Positions 17,450 through 26,503 of a DNA stretch of 64,000 bases are shown piece after piece. Origin of the DNA: an uncultured Pelagibacteraceae bacterium. Lineage in GTDB: Bacteria; Pseudomonadota; Alphaproteobacteria; Pelagibacterales; Pelagibacteraceae. Made by a program: the position numbers and the translations under genes. Numbering within the stretch: position 1 is the stretch's first letter; the number at the start of each line of letters is the position of its first letter. The notes beneath the pieces are model-generated. The model worked only from the letters and a program-made list of their open reading frames with translations. It did no database searches and was not told the origin of the DNA. The stretch spans positions 99,276 to 163,275 of the forward strand of contig CACEHK010000001.1 in NCBI GenBank assembly GCA_902559305.1. The letters are read 5' to 3'.

Positions 17450-19143
17450 TCAAATCTAAGAACCTGACTGGTGGTCAAGCCGCAATTAAATCATTAAAAA
17501 AAGAAAAAGTTAAACATGTTTTTGGCTTAATAGGTTCTGCTACAATGGAAATGTTTGATGCTCTTTATCATGAAAAAAATATAAAATTTATTGGTGTCCG
17601 AGATGAGAGAACTGGAACGCATATGGCCGATGGATATGCAAGAGCATCTAATCAACCAGGTATAATACTTGCTGGACAAAATGGTCCTGGTGCAACAAAT
17701 CTAGTTACCGGACTTGCTCAAGCAAAAGCAGCTTTTTCTCCAGTTGTTTCAATTGCTGGTTCATATTCTACAAAAGATAAAATGGAAGATGCTTTTCAAG
17801 GTCTTGATCAACAATCTTTATTTAAACCAGTAACAAAAAAAACTTGGACTGTAAAAAATGCTAAAAAAATTCCAAAAACTTTTAGTGATGCTTTTAAATT
17901 AGCAATGTCTCCTAGGAGGGGACCAGTTTGTATTAATCTACCAAGAAATATATTGGCAGATAAAGGAAATTTTAAAATCAATGAGAAAAATCAATCTTTT
18001 GATAATCAAAACTCAACCAAAGCAAAATCTAATTATATAAAAAAAGTTGTAAAGATTATCAATAATTCAAACAAAACTGTTATTATTGCTGGTGGTGGAA
18101 TTAAATATAATTCTAAATATAAAAATGTAGTTAAATTGGCAGAATTGTTAAACGTCCCAATAGTAACTGCGGCTGGTCATGGAGATGCTATACCATTTAA
18201 TCATAAACTAAATGCTGGACAAATGGGTCCAAGAGGTAATCCAGTTGCATCTAAACTAGTTAAAGAAGCAAGCGTTATAATTGCTCTTGGAACAAGACTG
18301 GGATTTAATTCAACTTTTTATTCTTACGAAAATATAAATAAAAGAGCAAAGATCATACAAGTTGAATTAGAAAAAAGAATGATAGGAAGATACTTTCCTG
18401 TAGCAGTAGGAATTTATGGAGACGCTGCCACAATAGCCGATCAATTATATAAAGAAATCAAGAAGCAAAATATTGCTCTTGATATAAAAAAATGGACCAA
18501 TAACTATTTTAATGAAAGAAAAAATTTTTTGCTCAACAGAGATAAATTTAAACAGAAAAATTTTCCTATTCAGCCCAATGGCTTGTTTAAACAATTAAGA
18601 CAAGTGCTTCCTAAAAACTCTGCAATAACTTTAGATGCAGGTACACTTTGTTTACAAGCGACAGATGCTCTTGAATATTATGATCCCCCATCTTTATTTA
18701 CCCCTTTAGACTTTGGTTTGGTTGGTTTTTCTTTTGCATGTGGTTTAGGTGTAAAGATTGCAAAACCTAATAAAAAAGTAATTAGCCTAATGGGAGATGG
18801 GGGTTTTGGAATGACAATTTCAGAATTAAGTACGGCTGTTGAGTATAAGATAAATACAATAACTATAGTCATGAATAATAAAAGTTGGGGAGCTGAAAAA
18901 GCTTATCAAAAAGATTTTTATGGAAAAAGATACTTAGGAGCTGATATTAGCAGTCCACCTTTTGATAAAGTTGCAGAGCTATATGGTGCTAAAGGTTTTA
19001 AGGTTAAAAAAGTTTCAGAAATAAACCAAGCAGTTAGAGAAGCTTTAAAAATAAACAAACCTGTAGTCATTGATGTTGATGTAGATCCAAAAGCACTATA
19101 CAGTTTTAGAAGAGATAGTTTTAAACATAGATCAAAAAAATGA
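17446..19143 (+). CDS. Thiamine-diphosphate enzyme, acetolactate-synthase / Xsc-like
   Basis: 565 residues with the three domains of the ThDP oxidase/decarboxylase family. The catalytic Glu54 is in VRDERTGTHMADGYARA; the ThDP motif GDGGFGMTISELSTAVEYKINTITIVMNN begins at 450. The housekeeping acetolactate synthase is encoded separately (ilvB, ilvH), so this copy is catabolic. Sequence such as HVFGLIGSATMEMFDAL and LAGQNGPGATNLVTG resembles sulfoacetaldehyde acetyltransferase and related lyases more than IlvB. It should cleave or ligate a 2-oxoacid or 2-sulfoaldehyde, giving an aldehyde or acetyl phosphate. Starts with GTG, overlapping the upstream stop by four bases. Confidence 0.85.
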   Translation: MIKSKNLTGGQAAIKSLKKEKVKHVFGLIGSATMEMFDALYHEKNIKFIGVRDERTGTHMADGYARASNQPGIILAGQNGPGATNLVTGLAQAKAAFSPVVSIAGSYSTKDKMEDAFQGLDQQSLFKPVTKKTWTVKNAKKIPKTFSDAFKLAMSPRRGPVCINLPRNILADKGNFKINEKNQSFDNQNSTKAKSNYIKKVVKIINNSNKTVIIAGGGIKYNSKYKNVVKLAELLNVPIVTAAGHGDAIPFNHKLNAGQMGPRGNPVASKLVKEASVIIALGTRLGFNSTFYSYENINKRAKIIQVELEKRMIGRYFPVAVGIYGDAATIADQLYKEIKKQNIALDIKKWTNNYFNERKNFLLNRDKFKQKNFPIQPNGLFKQLRQVLPKNSAITLDAGTLCLQATDALEYYDPPSLFTPLDFGLVGFSFACGLGVKIAKPNKKVISLMGDGGFGMTISELSTAVEYKINTITIVMNNKSWGAEKAYQKDFYGKRYLGADISSPPFDKVAELYGAKGFKVKKVSEINQAVREALKINKPVVIDVDVDPKALYSFRRDSFKHRSKK

Positions 19144-19727
19144 AATTAGAGTTAAGAAAATTTACAAAATTTGTTGATAAAACATTTATAGAAGGTGGAA
19201 AAGAGGCAAAAGAACCTGTGTTGCTAGTTTCTGTAGCAGCAGTTTTTAAAAATCCTTGGCACGGTCAAGGATTTGTTGAAGATCTTAAACCTGTAATTTT
19301 AGATTTAGCTCCAAAACTTGGGGATATTTTAGTTCCAGAATTAATAAAAGAAATTGGTTCGCCAGAAAAAATTCTAGCTTATGGTAAAGCAGGAATTGTC
19401 GGTTTAAATGGAGAGATCGAGCACGCATCTGCATTTATTCATACTTTAAGATTTGGAAATAAATTTAGAGATGCGGTGGGTGGAACATCTTATTTAAGTT
19501 TTACTAATACAAGAGGGCCTGCAGGATCAAAAATTTCTATACCAATGATGCATAAAACAGATTCTGGATTAAGACCATATTATCTAACTCATGAATTTAC
19601 TATTCATGATGCTCCATTTGATAATGAAATAGTAATTGCTATTGGCGGAGCTTCTAGTGGAAGAGCTCATGCAAGAACAGGTGATAGATATCAAGATATG
19701 AAAGAAATGGGCATTAAACCTAAATAG
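19140..19727 (+). CDS. AA_synth (DUF1185) family protein
   Basis: 195 residues matching the AA_synth / DUF1185 family in length and in motifs such as AAVFKNPWHGQGFVEDLKP, AYGKAGIVGLNGEIEHASAFIHT and IGGASSGRAHARTGDRYQDM. Biochemical function of the family is poorly defined despite its name. Its ATG overlaps the stop of the ThDP gene (ATGA), which ties it to the same step or complex. The family is often found beside flavin monooxygenases and ThDP enzymes in soil and marine Proteobacteria, as I recall; that would make it an isomerase or hydrolase of a pathway intermediate, an inference. Confidence 0.82.
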   Translation: MKLELRKFTKFVDKTFIEGGKEAKEPVLLVSVAAVFKNPWHGQGFVEDLKPVILDLAPKLGDILVPELIKEIGSPEKILAYGKAGIVGLNGEIEHASAFIHTLRFGNKFRDAVGGTSYLSFTNTRGPAGSKISIPMMHKTDSGLRPYYLTHEFTIHDAPFDNEIVIAIGGASSGRAHARTGDRYQDMKEMGIKPK

Positions 19728-19731
19728 ATAA

Positions 19732-20505
19732 ATGATCAATGCTAAAGATTCTAAAAATACTTTCTATATTCTAAATAAAAAAGAGAACACTCCAATAGTT
19801 TTAATTCACGGTGTAGGACTTAATCATAAAATTTGGGAGCCCCAGATTAATTCATTTAATAATACTATCTTGGCATATGATATCTTGGGACATGGAAACA
19901 CACCCTTAACAAAATCACAAATAAGTTTTGATGATTTTTCATTACAATTACTAAATTTAATTGATGAACTAAAGTTTGAAAAAATACATTTAGTTGGTTT
20001 TTCAATTGGTTCATTAATAGCAAGGAATTTTGCCTCCAAATATAATAATAGATTAGAGTCTTTAACTTTGCTTTGCTCAGTTTTTCAAAGAAGTAATGAG
20101 CAGCAACAAATAGTAAATGATAGATTTGAATTATCAAAAAAAAGTAGATCTTTATCAAAACAAGCTCTTAAGAGATGGTTCACAGATGATTATATAAATA
20201 AAAATCCAAATATTTATGAAAAAATTTGTTCTATGCTTGAAGAAAATGATATGGAAAATTTCCTAAAAGTTTATGAACTTTTTGTTAAGCACCAAGATAA
20301 TGAAATATTTGAAAATATAAAAACTAAAACATTAGTTATGACTGGAGAAAATGATATTGGATCAACACCGGAAATGTCCCAAAATTTAAGTAAAAAAATC
20401 CCTAATTCTAAAGTTAAAATAATAAGCAATGGAAAACATCTCTGTAGTATTGAGTGTGCAGATGATGTAAATAACGCTATTAAGGAACATATAAAAAATG
20501 ACTAA
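19732..20505 (+). CDS. Alpha/beta hydrolase (enol-lactonase-like)
   Basis: 257 residues, classic alpha/beta hydrolase. IVLIHGVGLNHKIWEPQI holds the HG oxyanion motif at about 25-26, nucleophile elbow LVGFSIGSL gives the catalytic Ser near 91, acid in TLVMTGENDIG, and His in NGKHLCSIE near the end. Size and motif pattern recall 3-oxoadipate enol-lactonase and RutD-type hydrolases. It likely opens an ester, lactone or carbamate formed after flavin-dependent oxygenation. It lies 4 bases after the AA_synth gene and overlaps the aldehyde dehydrogenase start. Confidence 0.85.
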   Translation: MINAKDSKNTFYILNKKENTPIVLIHGVGLNHKIWEPQINSFNNTILAYDILGHGNTPLTKSQISFDDFSLQLLNLIDELKFEKIHLVGFSIGSLIARNFASKYNNRLESLTLLCSVFQRSNEQQQIVNDRFELSKKSRSLSKQALKRWFTDDYINKNPNIYEKICSMLEENDMENFLKVYELFVKHQDNEIFENIKTKTLVMTGENDIGSTPEMSQNLSKKIPNSKVKIISNGKHLCSIECADDVNNAIKEHIKND

Positions 20506-21979
20506 ACTTAAGCAATATAAAATGTTTATCGATGGAGAATGGGTAGACTCTGATACTAAAAAAACTTTTGAAACTTTAAATCCAGAAAATAATAAGCCAT
20601 GGGCTGTAGTTCCTGAAGCAAGTGCAAATGATGTTGATAGAGCAGTGAAAGCAGCACAGAAAGCATTTGAAGGAGAATGGCCAAAGTTACTTCCACGAGA
20701 AAGAGGAAAATATTTAAGAGCAATAGCGGATAAACTTAGAAAGAATGCTGAGTTACTTGGAGAAATTGAAACTATTGATACTGGAAAATTATTTAGAGAA
20801 ACAAAAAAGCAAGCAAACTATATTGCAGAATATTATGACTATTATGCTGGTATGGCGGATAAAGTTGAGGGAACAGTTTTACCTGTAGATAAACCAAATA
20901 TTCAAGCAATAACAACAAGAGTGCCAATAGGTGTTATAGCTGCAATTATTCCTTGGAACTCGCAGATGTTATTAACAGTAACTAAGCTAGCTCCTGCATT
21001 AGCTATGGGAAATACTGTTGTCATAAAGTCATCTGAGTTAGCTCCAGCAGTATTATTTGAGTTTGCAAAATTAGTAGAAGAAACAGGAATACCAAAAGGT
21101 GTTGTAAATGTTATTACAGGTTATGGTGATCCATGTGGAAAAGCACTAACAACACATAATTTAGTTGAAAAAATTGCTTTTACAGGAGGTCCTGAAACTG
21201 CGAGACATATAATTAGAAATTCAGCTGAAAATTTATCTGAAGTAAGTCTGGAACTTGGGGGAAAAAGTCCTGTAGCAGTATTTGAAGATGCTCATCAAGA
21301 AAATGCAATAAATGGAATTACCGCAGGAATTTTTGGTGCAAGTGGTCAAAGTTGTATTGCTGGTTCAAGATTATATTTACAAAAAGGAATTTATAATGAA
21401 TTTCTAGATAAGCTTGCTGCAAGAGCAGAAAAAATAAAAATTGGTGCACCTATGGATCCTGAAAGTGAAATGGGGCCAATTGGTAATTTTAAACAATTAG
21501 AAATAATAGAAAAAAATATTAAATTAACTGTAGAACAAGGTGGAAAAATTAAATGCGGAGGTAAAAGACATTCATTTTCAAATGAAGGATACTATTTTCC
21601 TCCAACAATTATTGAGTGTGATAATCATAATCTTCCAACAGCAGAAAATGAACTTTTTGGTCCAGTGCTATCTGTAATGAAATTTGAAAATGAAGAAGAA
21701 GTAATAAATAAAATGAATGATAACCAATACGGTTTATCATCTGGAGTTTATACTAGTGATTTTTCAAGAGGCATGAGAGTTTCAAAAGCAATAAGAGCAG
21801 GAATTACATTTGTAAATACTTATAGATTAATTTCGCCATCAGCTCCATTTGGAGGAATGAAGGATAGTGGATATGGTAAAGAGGCTGGAATTGAATCTAT
21901 AAAAGATTATACAAGAGTAAAAACAACTTGGTATTACACTTCAGATAAACCAACTCTTGATCCATTTTCAATGAGATAG
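20498..21979 (+). CDS. NAD(P)-dependent aldehyde dehydrogenase
   Basis: 493 residues of the ALDH superfamily, betaine-aldehyde/hydroxymuconic-semialdehyde branch by style. Key residues are Glu252 in LELGGKSP and nucleophile Cys286 in GASGQSCIAGSR; the cofactor site IIPWNSQM and TGGPETARHI are present. It oxidises an aldehyde to the carboxylate with NAD(P)+, a sensible last step after the ThDP lyase or monooxygenase. Its ATG overlaps the hydrolase stop, and it closes the five-gene operon. The C-terminal SAPFGGMKDSGYGKEAG signature is intact, so the gene looks complete. Confidence 0.92.
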   Translation: MTKLKQYKMFIDGEWVDSDTKKTFETLNPENNKPWAVVPEASANDVDRAVKAAQKAFEGEWPKLLPRERGKYLRAIADKLRKNAELLGEIETIDTGKLFRETKKQANYIAEYYDYYAGMADKVEGTVLPVDKPNIQAITTRVPIGVIAAIIPWNSQMLLTVTKLAPALAMGNTVVIKSSELAPAVLFEFAKLVEETGIPKGVVNVITGYGDPCGKALTTHNLVEKIAFTGGPETARHIIRNSAENLSEVSLELGGKSPVAVFEDAHQENAINGITAGIFGASGQSCIAGSRLYLQKGIYNEFLDKLAARAEKIKIGAPMDPESEMGPIGNFKQLEIIEKNIKLTVEQGGKIKCGGKRHSFSNEGYYFPPTIIECDNHNLPTAENELFGPVLSVMKFENEEEVINKMNDNQYGLSSGVYTSDFSRGMRVSKAIRAGITFVNTYRLISPSAPFGGMKDSGYGKEAGIESIKDYTRVKTTWYYTSDKPTLDPFSMR

Positions 21980-22092
21980 TTCAGTTTGGGCTCATTTATT
22001 GCTGTTAAAAACATTAAATTTATCTATTGATATTATTTTTAGATCATATTTAATTTTGTTTATATAAATTGTTAACAATTAAAGGAAAAATT

Positions 22093-23283
22093 ATGAGAAA
22101 ATTAATTTTAGCTGCATTCTTATTTGTTTCTTCAATGACAACAAATACTTTTGCGGACGGACATGGAATTAAAATGGGAATCATTTTAGGTTTCACAGGT
22201 CCGATTGAATCACTTACACCAGCTATGGCTGCTTCTGCTGAGCTCGCATTTAAAGAGGCTTCAGATTCAGGATCATTACTTGGTGGAAAGAAAATATCAG
22301 TAGAAAGAGCTGACTCAACTTGCGTTGACTCTGCTGCTGCTACAACTGCTGCTCAAGGATTAGTGGACGGAGGCGTTGTCGCTATTATGGGAGCTGACTG
22401 TTCTGGAGTTACAGGTGCAATTGCAACTAATGTTGCTGTGCCAAATGGAGTAGTAATGATTTCTCCATCTGCAACTTCTCCAGGATTAACTACTCTAGCC
22501 GATAACGGGTTTTTCTTTAGAACTGCTCCGTCAGATGCAAGAGGTGGTGCAATCTTGGCTGACATTACTAAAGACAGAAAAGTTAAAAGTGTAGCAATTA
22601 CTTATACAAATAATGACTATGGTAAAGGTTTATCAGATGTTTATGAAGCAGCTGTTAAAGCACATGGCATTAAAGTAACTACTGTTCTTGCTCACGAAGA
22701 AGGTAAAGGTGACTACTCAGCTGAAGTAGCAACACTAGCGTCTGCTGGTGGTGATGCTGTAGCTGTCTTAGGTTATCTTGACCAAGCTGGAGCTCAAATT
22801 ATTCAGGGTTCTCTAGATGCAGGATCATTTGATAGATTTATTTTATCTGATGGTATGATCGGAGACTCATTAACTGATAAGTTTGGTAAAGCTTTAAACA
22901 AATCATTTGGTTCTCTACCTGGATCAACTGGAAAAGGTGCTGGAGTTTTTGCTGATGTAGCAAAAGCTGCAGGTATTGATTCTTCAGGTCCTTACACGGG
23001 CGAGTCATATGATGCTGCTGCTTTAATCACTCTTGCTATGCAAGCTGGTGGAAAAGCTGACAGAGCTACTATTCAAGCAAACGTTATGGCCGTAGCAAAT
23101 GCACCTGGTAAAAAAATCTACCCAGGTGAATTAGGAAAAGCTTTAGATTTATTAGCTAAAGGAAAAGCCGTTAACTATGAAGGCGCAACAGGTGTTGAAT
23201 TTACTGATGTAGGTGAAGCATTTGGTTCTTTCTTAGAAAAAGAAGTTAAAGGCGGTAAATTCAAAACTAAAAAACAAAGATAA
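22093..23283 (+). CDS. Branched-chain-amino-acid-type ABC transporter substrate-binding protein
   Basis: About 396 residues from ATG 22093, which follows AAAGGAAAAA; the ORF-track start at 22069 is a TTG. The signal peptide MRKLILAAFLFVSSMTTNTFA is clear, then a type I periplasmic binding fold (KMGIILGFTGPIESLTPAMAASAELAFKEA). Codon use is less AT-skewed and more regular than its neighbours, as expected for a highly expressed binding protein. A strong terminator follows. It has no permease on its own strand; the convergent livGFHM operon ending 119 bases away is the likely partner. Ligand unknown; the catabolic operon just upstream suggests it captures that pathway's substrate. Confidence 0.9.
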   Translation: MRKLILAAFLFVSSMTTNTFADGHGIKMGIILGFTGPIESLTPAMAASAELAFKEASDSGSLLGGKKISVERADSTCVDSAAATTAAQGLVDGGVVAIMGADCSGVTGAIATNVAVPNGVVMISPSATSPGLTTLADNGFFFRTAPSDARGGAILADITKDRKVKSVAITYTNNDYGKGLSDVYEAAVKAHGIKVTTVLAHEEGKGDYSAEVATLASAGGDAVAVLGYLDQAGAQIIQGSLDAGSFDRFILSDGMIGDSLTDKFGKALNKSFGSLPGSTGKGAGVFADVAKAAGIDSSGPYTGESYDAAALITLAMQAGGKADRATIQANVMAVANAPGKKIYPGELGKALDLLAKGKAVNYEGATGVEFTDVGEAFGSFLEKEVKGGKFKTKKQR

Positions 23284-23299
23284 TATTTAATTCTTATAA

Positions 23300-23330
23300 C
23301 CTCAGCGAAGAAATTCGCTGGGGTTTTTTT
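23300..23330 (+). terminator. Rho-independent terminator after the binding-protein gene
   Basis: CCTCAGCGAA, GAAA tetraloop, TTCGCTGGGG, then a run of T (GGGGTTTTTTTTATC). The stem is 10 bp with one G-U pair. It ends the plus-strand transcript 17 bases after the binding-protein stop codon. Confidence 0.9.
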
Positions 23331-23333
23331 TAT

Positions 23334-23402
23334 CTAAAAAATGTATTTATCAGATAAATACATCAAAAAAGCTAATGCCATTCCTAAAAGTAAATATTTC
23401 AT
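23334..23402 (-). CDS. Possible 22-residue single-helix membrane protein after livM
   Basis: An ORF too short for the track: ATG at 23402-23400 directly follows the livM TAA (TAAATG), and TAG is at 23334-23336. The product MKYLLLGMALAFLMYLSDKY plus two residues is one hydrophobic helix with a charged end. The same TAAATG junction is used in this operon between livF and livH, which supports translation by re-initiation. Against it: no ribosome site of its own, and its last third lies in a hairpin that looks like a terminator. It could be an accessory subunit or chance. Confidence 0.35.
   Translation of the reverse strand: MKYLLLGMALAFLMYLSDKYIF
23341..23363 (-). terminator. Candidate terminator of the convergent liv operon
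   Basis: Minus strand ATGTATTTAT, CTG loop, ATAAATACAT followed by TTTTTAG. The 10-bp stem is all A/T except two pairs, so it is weak, but it sits 40 bases past livM and before the opposing terminator. It overlaps the end of the possible 22-codon ORF. Confidence 0.45.
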
Positions 23403-24773
23403 TTAATTTTTAATTATTTTCTCTGGTAAAATTCCTTTTGGTCTAAATCTCATTATAACCAATAGTGCTGTTCCAATCACTAAAAATCTAAAATATGGAG
23501 CACTATTTATTAAATGTACTCTAATTTCGTTTGTTTCAGGCAAATGCGCTGTGAAAAGATTAATAAAAAATAATGCTATTGGCGCTGCTTCAACCCACAA
23601 AAACCAAACAACAAAACCACCTAAAATTGCTCCAAAATTGTTTCCTGTTCCTCCAACAATAACCATTACCCAAATAACAAATGTGTATCTCATTGGTCTG
23701 TAACTTCCTGGTGTAAATAATCCATCATTAGTTACCATCATAGCCCCTGCTATACCAACTATTGCAGAACCTAAAATAAATATTAACAAATGCTGTTTAA
23801 CAACATTTTTTCCCATAGCTCCTGCAGCTTCTTCATTGTCTCTAATTGCTCTCATCATTCTTCCCCATGGAGAGTAAAGAGCTTTTTGAGTAACAATTAA
23901 TAAAATTATAACAACAGTTAAAAATAAACCTGTAAAACAAAGTTTTACATACACGGATGAAGCATCAATAACTAACTGGTTTAAAACTTCTTGTTTTTCT
24001 GAAACAGAATTAACTAATGCTAGTTTTCCTGAGTGAAATTTTTCAACTAAATCTATAAACCATGGTGATTGTTGAAGGTTAATTTCATATGGTGCTGGTC
24101 TTTTAAGTCCAATTACATTTTTAACTCCTCTGGCCAGCCAGTCTTCATGTTTGATTATTGATACAACTATTTCTGCAATTAGTAGTGTTGCGATTGCTAA
24201 ATAATCAGCTCTTAGACCTAATGCTACTTTTCCTACTATGAAAGCTAATCCACCCGCAAGAAATGCACCTGCTATCCATGAAAATAAAACTGGTAAGCCT
24301 AATCCCCCTAAAAAACCAGTTTTAGCTGGTTCTACTGCCTCAATACCTTCAATGGCAGGAGCAGAAATTAATCTTAGTAATAATATTCCAATTATAATTA
24401 TAGCAGCTATTAAATAATTTCTTTTTTTAGATCTCACAATTTTTTTTAAAGTAAGACGAATTGAAAAAACTATTCCAATTATTACACCTAAACAAATCAT
24501 CATATTTAAACCACCTACGCTCCAAGCTTCTCCAACGGGTGCCACTGATATAAGTACAACAGCTAATCCACCTAAAGCGGTATAGCCCATTATCCCAAAG
24601 TTAATTAATCCAGCATATCCCCATTGGATATTTGCACCTATCGTCATAACTGCAGAAATTAAACAATAGTTTAAAATTGTTAAAGCAAGAGACCATGATT
24701 GAAATATTCCAACCAAAATAATTAATGTAAACATTATCAAGTATGCTGTAATTACATTTAAATATTGCTTCAT
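23403..24773 (-). CDS. livM: ABC transporter permease, LivM family
   Basis: 456 residues, longer than the usual 320-420 for LivM. The conserved permease signature GLRADYLAIATLLIAEIVVSI and WGRMMRAIRDNEEAAGAMGKNV are present. The added length comes from extra hydrophobic segments near residues 110-160 (SKKRNYLIAAIIIIGILLLRL) and a periplasmic loop around 215-270. It forms the membrane channel with LivH, energised by LivG and LivF. Its ATG overlaps the livH stop (ATGA). Confidence 0.9.
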   Translation of the reverse strand: MKQYLNVITAYLIMFTLIILVGIFQSWSLALTILNYCLISAVMTIGANIQWGYAGLINFGIMGYTALGGLAVVLISVAPVGEAWSVGGLNMMICLGVIIGIVFSIRLTLKKIVRSKKRNYLIAAIIIIGILLLRLISAPAIEGIEAVEPAKTGFLGGLGLPVLFSWIAGAFLAGGLAFIVGKVALGLRADYLAIATLLIAEIVVSIIKHEDWLARGVKNVIGLKRPAPYEINLQQSPWFIDLVEKFHSGKLALVNSVSEKQEVLNQLVIDASSVYVKLCFTGLFLTVVIILLIVTQKALYSPWGRMMRAIRDNEEAAGAMGKNVVKQHLLIFILGSAIVGIAGAMMVTNDGLFTPGSYRPMRYTFVIWVMVIVGGTGNNFGAILGGFVVWFLWVEAAPIALFFINLFTAHLPETNEIRVHLINSAPYFRFLVIGTALLVIMRFRPKGILPEKIIKN

Positions 24774-25780
24774 AGTGTTTTTCCTTTAAAGATTCCTGAG
24801 GGCCTAAATAATAAGACAATTACTAAAATTGAAAATGAAACTGCAAACTTATAATCAGTTGATAATATTTGCATCATAGAATTAGGTTCTAATGCTTCTG
24901 GGAGTATATATGTAAAAAACTTTTTATAAGCATACGTTAAAAATATTTCAGCAAATGCAATAACGTATCCTCCTAGAAAAGCTCCAAAAGGATTTCCTAT
25001 TCCACCAACAATTGCTGCTGCAAATATTGGTAACATGTTATTAAAATATACAAATGGTCTGTAGCTTTTATCTAGTCCATACAAAATTCCACCAATTGTT
25101 GCTAATATTCCAGCAATAACCCAAGTAATTAATACAACTCTTTTTGGATCTATTCCTGATAGTAAAGCTAAATCCTCATTATCAGAATAAGCTCGCATAC
25201 TTTTTCCTGTCTTAGTTTTGTTTAAAAACCAAAACATTATAGAAACTACAATCATAGTAATAACTATTGTTATCGCTTGTGTTGACTTAATAGTTAATCC
25301 CTCATTTAATCCTGTCATTTCTTTAAATTCTGAAGCTTTTAAAATAAATTTTTCTCCATCAAGAAATGTTCTATCTGCAGGCCCAATAATTATCCTTATT
25401 ATTGCCTGAGTGACAAACATTACCCCAACACTAACCATTGCAAGCTGAACCGGTGGGCTTTTTTTAATTCGATAATATTCAAATACAAATTTATCTATGG
25501 ATAACATGTATAAAATCATCATAAAAGTCGCAAAAGGAATTGTAATTAAAGCTGTTGGAAATATTCCAAGGTTTATACCTAAAGATTGAAAATAATATGT
25601 AAGAAGAACTGCAAACATGGTTCCGAATGACATCATGTCTCCAGTTGCAAAGTTTGCAAATCTCAATATTCCATAGATTAATGTTACAAAAATTGCTCCA
25701 AGCGCTAACTGTGATCCATATGTTAAAGCAGGTATTATCGTATAATTTAATAATACCAATATTGCGTTTATAAAATCCAT
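24770..25780 (-). CDS. livH: ABC transporter permease, LivH family
   Basis: 336 residues with eight or so helices and the family motifs TYGSQLALGAIFVTLIYGILRFANFATGDMM, TKTGKSMRAYSDNEDLALLSGID and FAAAIVGGIGNPFGAFLGGYVIAFAE. It pairs with LivM in the inner membrane. The ATG abuts the livF stop with no spacer (TAAATG), so translation is coupled. The transporter class takes up branched-chain amino acids, urea, amides or related polar solutes; the ligand is set by the binding protein. Confidence 0.92.
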   Translation of the reverse strand: MDFINAILVLLNYTIIPALTYGSQLALGAIFVTLIYGILRFANFATGDMMSFGTMFAVLLTYYFQSLGINLGIFPTALITIPFATFMMILYMLSIDKFVFEYYRIKKSPPVQLAMVSVGVMFVTQAIIRIIIGPADRTFLDGEKFILKASEFKEMTGLNEGLTIKSTQAITIVITMIVVSIMFWFLNKTKTGKSMRAYSDNEDLALLSGIDPKRVVLITWVIAGILATIGGILYGLDKSYRPFVYFNNMLPIFAAAIVGGIGNPFGAFLGGYVIAFAEIFLTYAYKKFFTYILPEALEPNSMMQILSTDYKFAVSFSILVIVLLFRPSGIFKGKTL

Positions 25781-26488
25781 TTAAGCTCCTAAAAAAGACC
25801 TTCTAACTTCTGGATCATTAAGTAATTCATTTCCAGATCCTTCAAATTTATTTTCACCTGTTACTAATACATATCCTCTATCAGAAATACTCAATGCTTG
25901 TTTTGCATTTTGTTCGACCATTATAATTGCTACATTTGTTTCTTTGACTTTAATTATATGCTCAAATAATTCGTCCATTACAATTGGAGAAACTCCTGCA
26001 GTTGGCTCATCTAGCATTAAAACAGAAGGTCTTATCATTAATGCTCTACCAAGAGCTACTTGTTGTCTTTGCCCTCCTGATAATTCGCCTACTTTTTGTG
26101 ATTTCTTTTCATTTAAAATAGGAAATAATTCATAAATTTCTTCAATAACTTTATTAACATCATCTTCACGTAAAAAAGCTCCAACCTCTAAATTTTCTCT
26201 TACGGTTAGGTCTGCAAATACATTTCTAGTTTGAGGAACAAATGATATGCCAGCTTTAACTCTATCTTGTGGAGATAAATTAGAAATATCTTTTCCGTCC
26301 ATTAAAACAGAACCTGATTTCAAATTAAGAAGTCCCAACATTGCTTTCATTGCTGTGGACTTTCCAGCACCATTAGGACCAAGTATTGCAACTATCTCTC
26401 CTCTGTTTGCATTAATTGAACATGAGTTAATAATATCTGGGCCATTTCCATATCCAGCAGTCATTTTGCTTCCTTCAAAAAAAGCCAT
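25781..26488 (-). CDS. livF: ABC transporter ATP-binding protein, LivF family
   Basis: 235 residues, standard LivF length. Walker A GPNGAGKST, signature LSGGQRQQVALGRAL, Walker B SVLMLDEPTAG and the switch His replaced by the family's usual Q/E region (IIMVEQNAKQAL) are all present. It lies 15 bases after livG and directly before livH. With LivG it forms the nucleotide-binding pair that powers uptake. Confidence 0.93.
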   Translation of the reverse strand: MAFFEGSKMTAGYGNGPDIINSCSINANRGEIVAILGPNGAGKSTAMKAMLGLLNLKSGSVLMDGKDISNLSPQDRVKAGISFVPQTRNVFADLTVRENLEVGAFLREDDVNKVIEEIYELFPILNEKKSQKVGELSGGQRQQVALGRALMIRPSVLMLDEPTAGVSPIVMDELFEHIIKVKETNVAIIMVEQNAKQALSISDRGYVLVTGENKFEGSGNELLNDPEVRRSFLGA

Positions 26489-26503
26489 TAATTCTTTTCC
26501 CTC

